From Citrus sinensis (lineage: Eukaryota > Streptophyta > Magnoliopsida > Sapindales > Rutaceae): a stretch of 64,000 bases of DNA. The translations under genes were made by a program, and so were the position numbers. Under the pieces are notes generated by a model. That model ran no database searches, had not been told where the DNA came from, and saw only the letters and a program-made list of their open reading frames with translations. Where the stretch lies: the NCBI RefSeq assembly GCF_022201045.2, contig NC_068558.1:43861001-43925000 (forward strand), in the 5' to 3' direction. Positions 10,621-20,726 of the stretch are shown one piece after another (within the stretch, counting starts at the first letter, position 1; every line of letters begins with the position of its first letter).

Positions 10621-12210
10621 ACATGTATAATAATTCTTTAATGAAGACACGCTATTAAAACATATGGTTTATTAGAGTGTTTGTCCTAATTTTATTAAAC
10701 CGCAAAGTTTAACAATGTGTCCGCATACAGAAAAAATGAGATCGTCTGCATAAGAAAATAACCATACAAAAAAAGAAAAAGAAATAAAGAAACATATACA
10801 TATAAAGAGAACTCTCACTAGATAATGATTAGATATACATGGTTCTCTTACTTTAACATTATATAAAATAAGCTAAAGTAAAAAAAAAAATTAATATATT
10901 ACAAGATAAGATAAATTGCATTGAAATGTGTGTTTTTCTTATCTTTTACCTTTTTTTTAATTTATTGAAGGATCCTTTAATAAAATTTTACTCTATATAT
11001 ATAAAGCTCTTCTCTAATGAGGATATCACTAAAGTAAAAAAAAAAAGAAGATTTTATTATATTTGAGATTATTATTTTTATTTGTTATTGCATTGAAAAT
11101 TGTATTTTGTTTGTTGGTATCATCATCACTTTGTTAAAATAAAGATATTTTCGTTAAATTTTTTTTCTATTTATACATATAAAAAATAATCTTCCTTCCC
11201 CTCATTTAAAAAAAAAACTAAAATAAATGATAAAAGATACATTTGTGTTTTTTTTTTTGTCTAAAATGAAGGCTCTCTCAGTAGAAGAGAATTCTATTTA
11301 TCGACTTTAGTTATATAACTGATAAACTTGAACAATGAATAAATAAAAGGGAATAATTGAGAATATTTTATTTAATTTCATTACGGAGGACTAGGATACT
11401 TTTATATTTGAAAAATATTTTTCTTATCATCTTTAAGCTCCTAAAACTTAAAATATTTTGTAAGAGAGAAAATTACTTCGGTTTAATTATTAAACTCTCA
11501 TAATTACTTTTATAAAATTTGAACATTTATTCTCACAGTAGTCTCACATTAGACCAAAGGCTTATTGGTGCTTAAATGACTGTTTATTCCATAAGAAAAT
11601 CGGTTAACAAAGTGAAATTGAGTCGTTATGGGCCTGAGCTATGAGGGAGCGTTGTGTTGCTTAGTTCACTCATGAATACACGAATCAATCACAAAGCATG
11701 TGAGAGTCTCCCTTTACGTATGATAGAATGTTTGATCTCATTTTTCTTGACATCTGTCTAATTAGCTATTTTTCATCAGGCAAGTGTTACCTTACAAAAA
11801 AATGTAAGAAACATCAAAGATTGTCCGAGCGGTCTAGGCGGTGATGTGTTGTTCGGTGATTCGAAGAATGGTGAGTGGAGACAAATCGAGAATGGGACCG
11901 GTGAGGGGGTTGTTGTGGAGACTTAAAACTCAGAGCTGGTCAAGCTGAGTTAAAGTGTGGGGAGGGAAAGTGCCACAAACGACAGTTACCCGATAGCCTT
12001 TTACGCTATCCACCGGTTTGTCCCGGTTCCCCACAACTCCCCTTACTATCACCTAACATTTCCGCCACCGTTCGATTTTCAAAAATCGAACATGTAAAAT
12101 TTATTTTAATTTTTCCGATTTTCACTGAAATTAAAACTAGTAAAATTTAATACGATTCGACACAAACATGACATGAGTAAATGAGTATGTATTGTCAAAT
12201 TTGACACAAT
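10621..12210. other. AT-rich intergenic DNA with a possible tRNA-like promoter pair
   Basis: Mostly low-complexity AT-rich sequence without a recognisable gene. At 11819-11832 TTGTCCGAGCGG resembles a pol III A box, and GTGATTCGAAGAA at about 11857 resembles a B box, with spacing suited to a tRNA-derived SINE head. No foldable tRNA or poly-A tail was identified, so no RNA gene is called. Confidence 0.35.
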
Positions 12211-12216
12211 TATTAA

Positions 12217-12472
12217 GGGTGCGTTTGAGATTGAGGTGCTGTAGCTTTTAAGCTACAGCTGCTGTGAAAAAAAAACTGTAATTATGAAACAAAAGTTAAT
12301 AATATATAGTAAATATAAATTTTAAATAATAATTTTGATAAAAATATTAAAAATATAATAAATTTTATATTATACAAATGAAAAATCATATCAATATAGC
12401 TTAAAAACTACAGCAGCTAGTGTTTACCAAACACTTTAGTGCTGTAGCCCAACCTTAATCCCAAACACACCC
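12217..12472. mobile_element. Tourist-like (PIF/Harbinger) MITE
   Basis: A 256 bp element with terminal inverted repeats GGGTGCGTTTGAGATTGAGG (left) and GGGTGTGTTTGGGATTAAGG (right, minus strand). TAA lies at both flanks (12214-12216 and 12473-12475). The interior is AT-rich and non-coding, with inverted CTGTAGC and GCTACAG motifs next to the termini. The TAA duplication and this terminal motif fit Tourist-like MITEs. Confidence 0.8.
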
Positions 12473-12749
12473 TAAATAGGCCAAATTTGAGGCGACACAA
12501 TCTTTTCACGTATTGAATTAAGGTTAAAATTTTTGATTCATTTACTTGAATAATGATACTATTATATTTTCTATTCAATATTAATTTGTAACTTCTTGTC
12601 ATTAAAATTCAAATATTGGACATGATTATCTCTTTTTATTTTTTTGAAAGGATATACACAATATTTTATTTATGAAATTTTATTTAGATTAAGAACTTTA
12701 ATAGTATAAATACGTAAAATATTAATAAACATGTATATTTTATAATATC

Positions 12750-12756
<7 letters not shown>

Positions 12757-12791
<35 letters not shown>
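12757..12791. repeat. (TA)n microsatellite
   Basis: A TA dinucleotide run of about 35 bp in AT-rich intergenic DNA. Confidence 0.9.
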
Positions 12792-12794
<3 letters not shown>

Positions 12795-13297
12795 AATATT
12801 TAATGTAAATTTGGTAAAATATATAGATATGTAACCAATTTATTTTTCGTGCCAGGTTAGAGTCTCAAAATTTTGACACGATTATTAAATATGTCGTACT
12901 TGAATCGACTTAAATTTAACACAAAACGAACATGACCTCCTGACCCATTTTGCCGACTCCAGCTATAATGAATAATCTGGAACAACCCATATTCTTCCAT
13001 CCGAACTCTTAGAGATTTGAATCTTAAAAGTTTCGATTCTATAAGATTGCCACACACCAAACATACACTACAAAAAAAAAAGGATTTATTATGATTGACA
13101 AAAACTATCATTTTAAGGGGTGGATGACAGTAATTCTTACCATTGTTGGAGCCAATACGAAGAAAAGATGAAATAGATAAGGAAAACAAGAGATTCACGA
13201 GAGAGAGAGAGAGAGAGAATTTAAAAAAAAATTGTACATTAGCAAAACGAAGAAACCAAAAAGAGAGTTCTTCGATTAGTTATATGGGAAAAACTGT

Positions 13298-13414
13298 GGT
13301 GCAACTGTGGTGTCGTGTCACAGTTGCACTCAGCCGTTGGATTTCAATGGACCTCACCCATCTAAGTGGATCCAACGGGTATATGCAACTGTTACACGGT
13401 ACTACAGTTGCACC
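13298..13414. mobile_element. Small palindromic MITE, copy 1
   Basis: A 117 bp near-palindrome. The left arm begins GGTGCAACTGTGG, the right arm ends ACTACAGTTGCACC, and an inner inverted pair CCGTTGGAT and ATCCAACGG flanks a short loop. A second copy lies at 38699-38814, with the same arm, loop (CCATCTAAGTGGATC here, CATCCAAGTGGATC there) and the same GTAGCCGGATCC on the right. Two copies 25 kb apart show that it is a dispersed repeat. No coding capacity. Confidence 0.8.
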
Positions 13415-13619
13415 GTAGCCGGATCCTAATTTTATTTACTTTATGTTTATTTCAAATCTTCAAATGCTGAAGTCTTCGTCCATTATTTTCAGTTTGATAT
13501 CTTTTCACATCTATAGCAGCAATACACTCTCATGCCTCGCTTGAATCTCGCTAATCAAAAAAATATTAACTAATAAAAATTTTTGCCTAATTAAAGTTTA
13601 AGTGGAATTCATTCATTAA

Positions 13620-13625
<6 letters not shown>

Positions 13626-13664
<39 letters not shown>
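13626..13664. repeat. (ATT)n microsatellite
   Basis: Thirteen or so consecutive TAT/ATT trinucleotides. Confidence 0.9.
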
Positions 13665-15095
13665 TAAACATGTTTATTTGATTAACTCGAAAAAATTGAT
13701 CAGTCAAAATTTTTTTGTGGTTAAAAATAAAATAGAGTACATTTATCACGTAGGCTTATTCCGTAAAATACTCCAATAAATCTCCACAAAATCTCTAACC
13801 TTTTGCCACATACTCAAATTATTATTATTATTAGGCAACTCAAATTTTACACAAGATTATTCAGTTCATGAATAATAAATCATATGTTACGGATCGAGGG
13901 TAGAGGGTCAATCATCAAAACGAGGATGAGATCACCGTCATACCAAATATCATCGCACAAAAATGCCAACTTATACAGAAAACATGATGATGGAACAAAA
14001 TCAGAGTCAATTAGTTTTGTCTGCCAATGAAGCTTCATTATCATGCTCAATCACATCACCTTTCTCACCCAATAATGTCTACACAACCGAGCAATTTCCT
14101 TGTCAAGTCCATCGCGTCTACGAAGTACAAACTACAGCTTCGTAGGCAAATGGATCTGTTATTTTAAAACTAAGCTTCGGTGCTTTGCTGCACGAATTTT
14201 GTTGCCTTCTTGGAGTAAGTATTATTATCATATTTCATAGGCATTAGGGTCAGGCCCTGGACTGCCGATAGATGGGCACTAGCACGTTTAAGCCTACTGT
14301 TCAACAGAGACATAGCTTGGGCTTCAAACAAATCAAGGAATTGGGCCAAGCTCAACCCAGAGAACGAAAGCTACTGCTTCGTCCTCCAAGTCCTGCAAAA
14401 GCACAAGGTTGCTGTAGCGAAAAAGTCACAAGTAGGATTCTTTATAGTTTTTTATACACTAATGATGCATTTCACTTCTTAGATTGGAGCATCGAAATTC
14501 GGAATTGAAATCTTTGATAATGTTTACTTTACAAAATAGAGGTAAGAATCAAAATTAGAATCGTGGAGCACACCTAAAATGTGAATGGAGAATAAGAGAT
14601 TGATTCTTAAGGGAGGTAGGAATCAAACTCTCATTCTCAAGATTGACTATTTTGCCCCTCTAAAAATTAAAAATATTCATTTTATCCCCCGTTTAAAAAA
14701 ATTATTATAATTAATCAATATATAATTGTATTAAATGATTAATATATTATAATTTATTTATTAGAGTTGGTTTGTATTTTTGTGCTAAAATTATTCCGAT
14801 AGATAAGGTAAATCGTATGCCCCATTCTCCGAACCTGTAGCTAATTAAGAAAAGAATCTCAGTCCCAAGATCAGTCTCTCCAATAATATTTGGGCCACCT
14901 TTTAATTATTAATATTTGGCAAAAGCAACATAGAGATATGTGTGTGTGTATTTATATTTATTTATAGTTGCAATGGTATTCTCACATAGATAATTGTATT
15001 GATTTACTGAATTAAAGAAGAAAATAACTGTAATTGTAGGTGCTATGTTCCAAAAGGCACCTAACCATGCCATGTGTTAATCATATATATTAGAT
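13665..15095. other. Intergenic DNA without a recognised gene
   Basis: A 60-codon open frame at 13963-14145 and a 78-codon frame at 14272-14508 have no similarity I recognise and show no splice context, so they are not called. Around 14500-14650 the sequence contains repeated GAATCAAA and GAATGAGA-type motifs common at the ends of plant MITEs, but no paired terminus was found. CTACGAAG at 14118 pairs with CTTCGTAG at 14138 as a small hairpin. Confidence 0.35.
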
Positions 15096-15099
15096 AACA

Positions 15100-15625
15100 A
15101 AATCTATTTCAGGGTAAATAACGCCCAAGCTATTCCGGAGGAATAACACCTAAGGAAAAAAATTCTCCCGGAGCTTATAAAAATGGTAAGAGGGGGAGAT
15201 TAGTTCCGTAATACATTAGTTCAGGGAAATCATGTCCAAAGGTCAAATAAGTAATTAGGAAACACACAGCACATGGGTGGAATAATTCCTTAGATCAAAT
15301 TCACCTCCACGTGTACATAAATTATGGGTGACACGTGTCGTTAGATTGATGGTTTAAAGCAAAACCCTAATTCCACATCGCTCGTCATCTATAAATAGAG
15401 ACTCATCTCTAAGAGAAAAGGGGTCTTTGACCTCTAAAAAAAGTATTGTTCATATCTAGAGAGAAACCCATCTTCTCTATTTTTCTTCCTTCTTTAAAAT
15501 CTTAATCAAACACTAATTTGGGCGTCGAAGTACCTTTTTTAGGTACACACTCCATCGGATTCAAGGCCAACGATCGTGACAAATTCTCCACAAATTAAAA
15601 ATACGTGTGAAGGTAAATTTTGGCC
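15100..15625 (+). mobile_element. Probable solo or degenerate LTR
   Basis: The block combines a TATA box (TATAAATAG at 15390), a downstream leader-like region, the motif TTTGGGCGTCGAAGTACC followed by AGGTACACACTCC, and CCAACGATCGTGAC. This is a series commonly seen in the U3-R-U5 of plant Gypsy and TRIM LTRs. The ends are not clear and there is no adjacent gag or pol, so it is either a solo LTR or a fragment. Confidence 0.45.
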
Positions 15626-16560
15626 GTTCAATAACCAATCTTAAATCAAATTATTCCGAGTATTGCTTACTTTTTTGTCATAATTTTTTTGTGCATAAGC
15701 TTTGAGTAATACAAATGATCCAAAAAATTAAGTTTTAGGATGTGGCGTTCAATTATTGGATGATAGAATATTAATTTTACTAATCATAAAATTTATTATT
15801 TAATAAACGAATGCTACGTAACAGTTGGAATTCAAATGATGACGAAGTATTCCAACAATTCGAAACTTGCCCTCTCTTCCCAGTCATTTGTTAATACAAT
15901 CATTATTATTATACTTAATACGTTTGCCCTCTCTTTGAAGTCTCAACATTCGCTTTTTAAATGAAATATCTGTAAAGGCTGTTAGACTAGTAATATTGAT
16001 TAATGTTAAGTTCTTGGGGCTAAGTGCTTGCCTATTTGAAGTTTTGAACGGTTGAATCTCTTATGGTCGTAATTTCTCTGTCTCAATGAATTTCTAAAAT
16101 AATTAATAGACTCGTCAAATCTTGGCTCCTCTCGATCGGTTTCACTAATTTACGTTGGTTTTTTTTACTTCCTTTTTTGAGAATGCTATGTCTGTGTTGC
16201 TTGCCGAAAACTATTGTTTTATCTTGTGAATCAAATCATAATAAGAATTATGTCAACATATAGTGACTGTATTATTTAATTAATTAGAGAAAAAAGTATT
16301 AAATACAAAGTAATTTCTATGTAAATTAAAAAAAGCTTTCCATAAGATAAGAGCTTCAAGGACTTGCCCCGTAGCGGCAACAGTTTAAGCAATTTCATTT
16401 CCGTCCGAATCATTCAGTGATAATCTTTAGTTCTAAATTAAGTTACAATAAAATATTTATCCAATCAATTAATAACTTCACGAACATTAGTAATTTTCAG
16501 ATAGCATAAAACCAAGAATCGGAGATTCGGTTTTCTGATTATCGGAGCCATCTAGAGTCT
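15626..16560. other. AT-rich intergenic DNA
   Basis: No gene or repeat was recognised. This is the distal upstream region of the LEA gene that follows. Confidence 0.4.
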
Positions 16561-16572
16561 AGCAAATTAAAG

Positions 16573-16688
16573 CATGCAACAGGTGGTAAACTGTTATGAC
16601 TTCTAAAATCTCTCGACAGCTGGACGTGAAACTTGTCACCCTCTATCTCACAGTGATCCAGTTATCCATTTTCCATTCCAACACGTGT
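16573..16688 (+). promoter_or_regulatory. Seed/ABA-type promoter motifs of the LEA gene
   Basis: CATGCA (16573-16578), an RY-type seed element, and ACACGTGT (16681-16688), an ABRE/G-box core, lie about 120-230 bp upstream of the coding start position of the LEA gene. Both are classic for ABI3/ABI5-controlled late embryogenesis genes. Their position inside the upstream open frame argues that the ATG at 16596 is not the normal start. Confidence 0.5.
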
Positions 16689-16805
16689 AAACTAACGAAC
16701 AAGCTCCTGTCACAAATTCTTAAACACTCCGGCCTCGTACTCAAACAGCAGCCCCCTTACCCCGCCCTAAGAATCCTCATTATCAAACCACTTGTTAAAA
16801 AAAGA

Positions 16806-18123
16806 CTGAGCCAAGAACAACCACAAAAACTAAGGCCGCAGCATGATCATGATCGGCCCATAAACTACGGCGACGTTTTTGACGTGTCTGGGGAGCTGGC
16901 ATCCCAACCCGTTGCCCAGAGAGATGCAGCAGCCATGCAGGCAGCTGAGAACATGGCCCTTGGAAAGACCCAAAGAGGCGGCCCTGCTGCTGTCATGCAA
17001 TCAGCGGCCGAAGCCAACGAGAGGGCTGGTTTCACCAGCCACTCGACGGCCACGCATATAGCCCGGGACCAGGGCGTCACTGTTTCTGAAAGTACAGTCG
17101 CAGATGGTAACCGCATCATCACAGAAGCAATTGGTGACCAGGTTTATTTACACGAACGATCAGTCTTCTCTAGTAGTTAATGACACTATTAATTACATTA
17201 ATTTGTATGTACACATGTATACCCCAAGTGACCTCATGCTAGCTAATAGAAAAAATTAGTAGGTATTAGCTACTGTTCTAACCATCAATTTCATTTGATT
17301 TCATTTTTAATTTGACAGGTTTTGGCGCAATATGCGACACCAGAGGTGCCAACAAGAGCCAGCGGAGCAGCTCTTGGACGCGATCAATCTACAATTGGTG
17401 AAGCTCTAGAGGCAACAGCACTTTCGGCGGGGGACAAAGCGGTGGATCAGAGAGATGCGGCAGCTATATATGCGGCCGAGGCGAGGGCTTCAGCCACTAA
17501 TGAGATCAAACCTGGTGGGATTGGTTCCAGGGCACAGTCCGCTGCCACTCAAAATGAGCGTACAACCTTCTTTAGTGACAAGATTACCATCTCCGATGTC
17601 TCGGGGGTAATGAATTAATTTTTATTTGTTCATCGAACTAATTAATATTGAACTGTTAATTGTCTGCGGTGGGAGAATGGAGATATGTAATGTGAAAAGT
17701 TTTTATCAATGACTGGGCAGGATGCAACCACAAAACTGAGTGATGATAAACCAGTGACCCGTGAAGACGCTGAAGGAATAATAAGCCCAGAGATAAGGAA
17801 CAAGCCCGATATGAGGACCACGCCTGGAGGTGTGGCGTCTTCCATGGCTGCAGCCGCTAGACTTAATCAAAGTAAATGATACTATAGTTTTGTATGTTCT
17901 ATACGTTTGAGGATTGAGTTCGTAGTCGTGGGTTTCATAAGAATAAAGCAACATGTCAGTGTGTATGTATTGTAACAAACTAATATAATAATTAAATAAC
18001 CAGTGCCTGTGCGTATCCTTATGTAATATATAGATAAGCTTGTACTCCTTTTCATGCTTTCTATATTCTGCCTAGACCAATTTTGCATTTTATGCAGGAA
18101 CTGGAATTCCGATCTTTGTATAA
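16806..18123 (+). CDS. SMP-domain LEA protein (seed maturation protein, LEA D-34 type)
   Basis: Late embryogenesis abundant proteins of the SMP family accumulate in maturing seeds and are thought to protect cell contents during drying. Coding exons by splice signals are 16806-17141, 17319-17606, 17721-17871 and 18098-18123. All junctions keep phase and the product is 266 residues, normal for the family. Three SMP-like modules are visible, each with a DAA-type core (RDAAAMQAAE, RDAAAIYAAE, REDAEGIISPE). The family start is MSQEQP; here the same place reads CTG AGC CAA GAA CAA CCA, so the ATG is replaced by CTG at 16806-16808. The next in-frame upstream ATG (16596) lies beyond the ABRE and RY motifs. 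Either translation starts at CTG, the longer frame is used, or the gene is losing function. The rest of the protein is intact. Confidence 0.85.
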
Positions 18124-18604
18124 TTTGACATGGATTCTGCGTTGGATGAGCTCATGGTTTTGATTTTCCGGAGCTAACCTTTGCTCTCATCATCACACCT
18201 TATTATCCCTTGTTATTTAATCATTGTTTTATTTTTTATTAAAATTAATTACTAGAAGCTCCTGTTCCTTGAGCACCGAATCTTGGAGTATATCATTTGA
18301 AAACAAAAGAAAATAAGTTAAAAAGACACGGCATAGAAATTAATTGAATGAAAACATTACGGCAAAAAGACACGGCCTCGAGTCGATTAGGGGGTCTGAT
18401 ACACGCACACACACGTATATATAAGAGATTTAAGGGGTTCCACCCTTCGATCATAATCCATGCATGAGATTTCACGGGCTTGAAGGTCCACAAATAGGAC
18501 CGGGAGTGAGTTGGACGTTTGGTCAGGATTTTCTGCTATACTACTGTTCGTCCAAGAAGAAAATGCTCTCTCAAAATTAAGTTGTTGTGGTGGATCTAAT
18601 TTGC
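18124..18604. other. 3' flank of the LEA gene
   Basis: Apparent 3' UTR followed by intergenic sequence, up to the Copia relic. An (AC)n/(GT)-like short run at about 18399-18420 is the only notable structure. Confidence 0.4.
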
Positions 18605-18605
18605 A

Positions 18606-19029
18606 GGTATTCATAGTCGTTGTGGGTCAAATTGGGGCGTATTCATGTAAGTAAACAATGAAAACGATAAAGCAGATAATATGAGTATTTAAAAAGTGAA
18701 AGGGCTGATAGAAAATAGACAAGCCAAATATAAAATAAATGTTGCAGAGCTTGTGTTCACACGTATCTGTATGATCAATTTATAGATGCATGTCCGCTAT
18801 TTATAGTTTACAAGTGAGCAGCTTTTGAGCGGTGGAAGGATTTCAAATTCGTATTATATCTTATAATTACTTTGATCAAATAGCGACATATTGAATTTGA
18901 ATCTCAATGTGTGTTACATGTAACTACATGCGCATTGCAAATCATGCAGTTACTTTTGGAATTCACTTTCTAATGTCATTAGTATGAAACACGCATTACT
19001 TTTATTAAGAGATGGATAGACATATCTCA
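18606..19029 (-). repeat. 3' LTR of the Copia relic
   Basis: Aligns along its length with 20279-20726. Shared blocks include AAAGGGCTGAT, AAGCCAAATAT, AAATGTTGCAGAGC, AGATGCATGTCC, CTTTTGAGCGG and ATCTCATAA at the outer end. Boundaries were judged by where similarity stops and may be off by a few bases. Confidence 0.7.
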
Positions 19030-19055
19030 TAATACTCACTCTTGAATGAAAACGA

Positions 19056-19179
19056 ATCCAGTACTGATCTGAGCTTGTCCTGAGCACCGGATCAGTGGCC
19101 AGCAATTGCTTGGGGCCCACATAAGACAATTACTGACCATTGATCTGGTGCTCAGGACAAGCTCAGATCAGCACCGGAT
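19056..19179. mobile_element. Foldback MITE inside the Copia relic
   Basis: Arms of about 50 bp pair almost perfectly. The left arm is TACTGATCTGAGCTTGTCCT followed by GAGCACCGGATCAGTGG. The right arm is its inverse with a few differences, and the loop is about 20 bp around GGGGCCCAC. No protein is encoded. It interrupts the retrotransposon just inside its 3' LTR, so it is younger than the retrotransposon unless it was carried along. Confidence 0.75.
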
Positions 19180-19256
19180 CTTGGTCCCTCTTAAATATCC
19201 ACTATTTGATTATTGTACTTGACATTTGTTTAGGAAAAATTTTATTAGAAAAAAAC

Positions 19257-20050
19257 CTAAAGCAAGAGAAAGTGAATTATCTTGTTCAGGAAAAACCTAG
19301 GTGGAGCTTTGATTAATACATTAATAAAATTGTCTAATGTCCATATTTTAATATTTTTGTTTTGTTGGAGTTCATGAGCATAAGAAAACTTCAATGGTAT
19401 ATGCTTTGTCATGTCACCTTTAATATAAGTTCTTTGAAGTTTAGTTATGCAAGCAATATTATCTTCATAAACTATTGTTGTGTCGCCCATACTGAAAGAT
19501 AATTTACAGGCACTCTGGATATGATAGATAACAATCCTTTATTATATACATTCTCAACTTGCCTCATGCAGTGCAAGGATTTCAGAGTGGTTAGAGGATT
19601 AGAAACAAAAGTTTGCTTCGTAGATTTCCTAGAAATCATTGTACCATCAAAAGTACAAAAAAGATATTATATTTATGAATTGGTCCTATGGGGATCAAAC
19701 AAATATCTTATAATAGCGTAACCAACAAGACCTAAATTTTTCGTTAAATTCCCAAATCGATTGTCTCTTAAATATAACAAAAAATATGTTTAAAACCATT
19801 CTATTGTCTTTTCACTCTTTTGGTTCATTTAGAACTAAATTTAGCTAACATGCTAATAGAAAATGCTATATCCAATTATCCATTCTAGTACATTCGGTTA
19901 AAATTAGGGCACTAATTGTATTTAGTTATGGTACCTTCGAAACAAGTATCTATTCGTCATCCTCTTTATGATGGAATATATTTTTATAGGATCAAGAGAC
20001 CGTACTACCATTAGGTTACTTAATGGGTAATATCATCCTCTCTGCACGAT
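19257..20050 (-). pseudogene. Copia pol remnant (end of RT, RNase H)
   Basis: Minus-strand fragments match the Copia C-terminal pol order. They include a GYA...YLFDPH-like stretch near 19720-19680, then KSTKQT and NHSEILALHEAS near 19640-19560, then YEDNIACITKL...YIKGD.TKHI (RNase H-linked region of Copia) at about 19470-19390. Several in-frame stops and at least one frame change separate the pieces, so no functional enzyme is encoded. Protease and integrase were not found. Confidence 0.75.
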
Positions 20051-20061
20051 CTTAAAGGGAT

Positions 20062-20199
20062 TTATTTTTTCATGACTTTAATTATTGTGTTACTAAGGCC
20101 CATAGTATCCAGATGAATTTCAACGTCAAGGAACCAAGATAAATAATTTTCACCACAAGTAACTAGAGTATCAAATTTAAGTTTTGTGAGGTGAGCCAT
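20062..20199 (-). pseudogene. Copia gag N-terminal fragment
   Basis: The minus strand encodes MAHLTKLKFDTLV, then NYLSWFLDVEIHLD. This is the conserved start of gag in a common plant Copia group (MxNLTKLEF...GKNYxSWxLDxEIHL). It ends abruptly after about 45 residues, where the large internal deletion begins. Confidence 0.75.
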
Positions 20200-20278
20200 T
20201 AAAATAAATAAAGAAAAATCATAACAATTTAATAATGAAAGTATAAGGAAATAGAATACTTCTTGTATTAGAGTGTAT

Positions 20279-20726
20279 AAATATTGATAGCAGATTGTGG
20301 ATCTAACTGCAAAGTATCCAAAGTACGCAAATAAATAATGGAAATAATAAAGTAAAAAAAATATAAAACAGAAAGGGCTGATTGAAAATAAGTAAGCCAA
20401 ATATTAAACAAATGTTGCAGAGCATCTATTAATGTGTCTATCTTCAAGTTATGAATTCTCTGAATGTTAATCAAATTACAGATGCATGTCCTCTAGTTTA
20501 TAAGTGAACGGCTTTTGAGCGGCGGAAGCAATTTCAAATTTGCATTATATATTATAGTTGTCTTTAATCAAATAACATCACTCTTTAAATTTTAAGGTGG
20601 TGTGCGCAATACACTCTTTATAAATTGACTATGTGAAATATACATACACATCATAAATTATGAAACTACTTTAAAATTTATTTTCTAAAGTTATTAGTAC
20701 GGAACACACAGTACAGACTTATCTCA
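20279..20726 (-). repeat. 5' LTR of the Copia relic
   Basis: Upstream LTR in the sense of the minus-strand element, about 450 bp, matching 18606-19029. The outer end was placed where similarity breaks off, next to ATCTCA. A primer-binding site was not recognised. Confidence 0.65.

Larger units (their letters stand above)
18606..20726 (-). mobile_element. Deleted Copia LTR retrotransposon relic
   Basis: Two related LTRs flank the remnants of a minus-strand Copia element. On the minus strand the order is: 5' LTR (about 20279-20726), start of gag (20199 downward), a large deletion, the C-terminal part of pol with RNase H (about 20050-19257), and the 3' LTR (about 18606-19029). The reading frames are broken by stops and shifts. 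The LTRs share blocks such as GAAAGGGCTGAT, AATGTTGCAGAGC and GCTTTTGAGCGG but are clearly diverged, indicating an old insertion. A foldback MITE at 19056-19179 sits in the interior, next to the 3' LTR. Confidence 0.8.

Noticed and set aside
13963-14508. Open frames of 60 and 78 codons
   Set aside because: No recognised similarity, no splice or promoter context; length is expected by chance.
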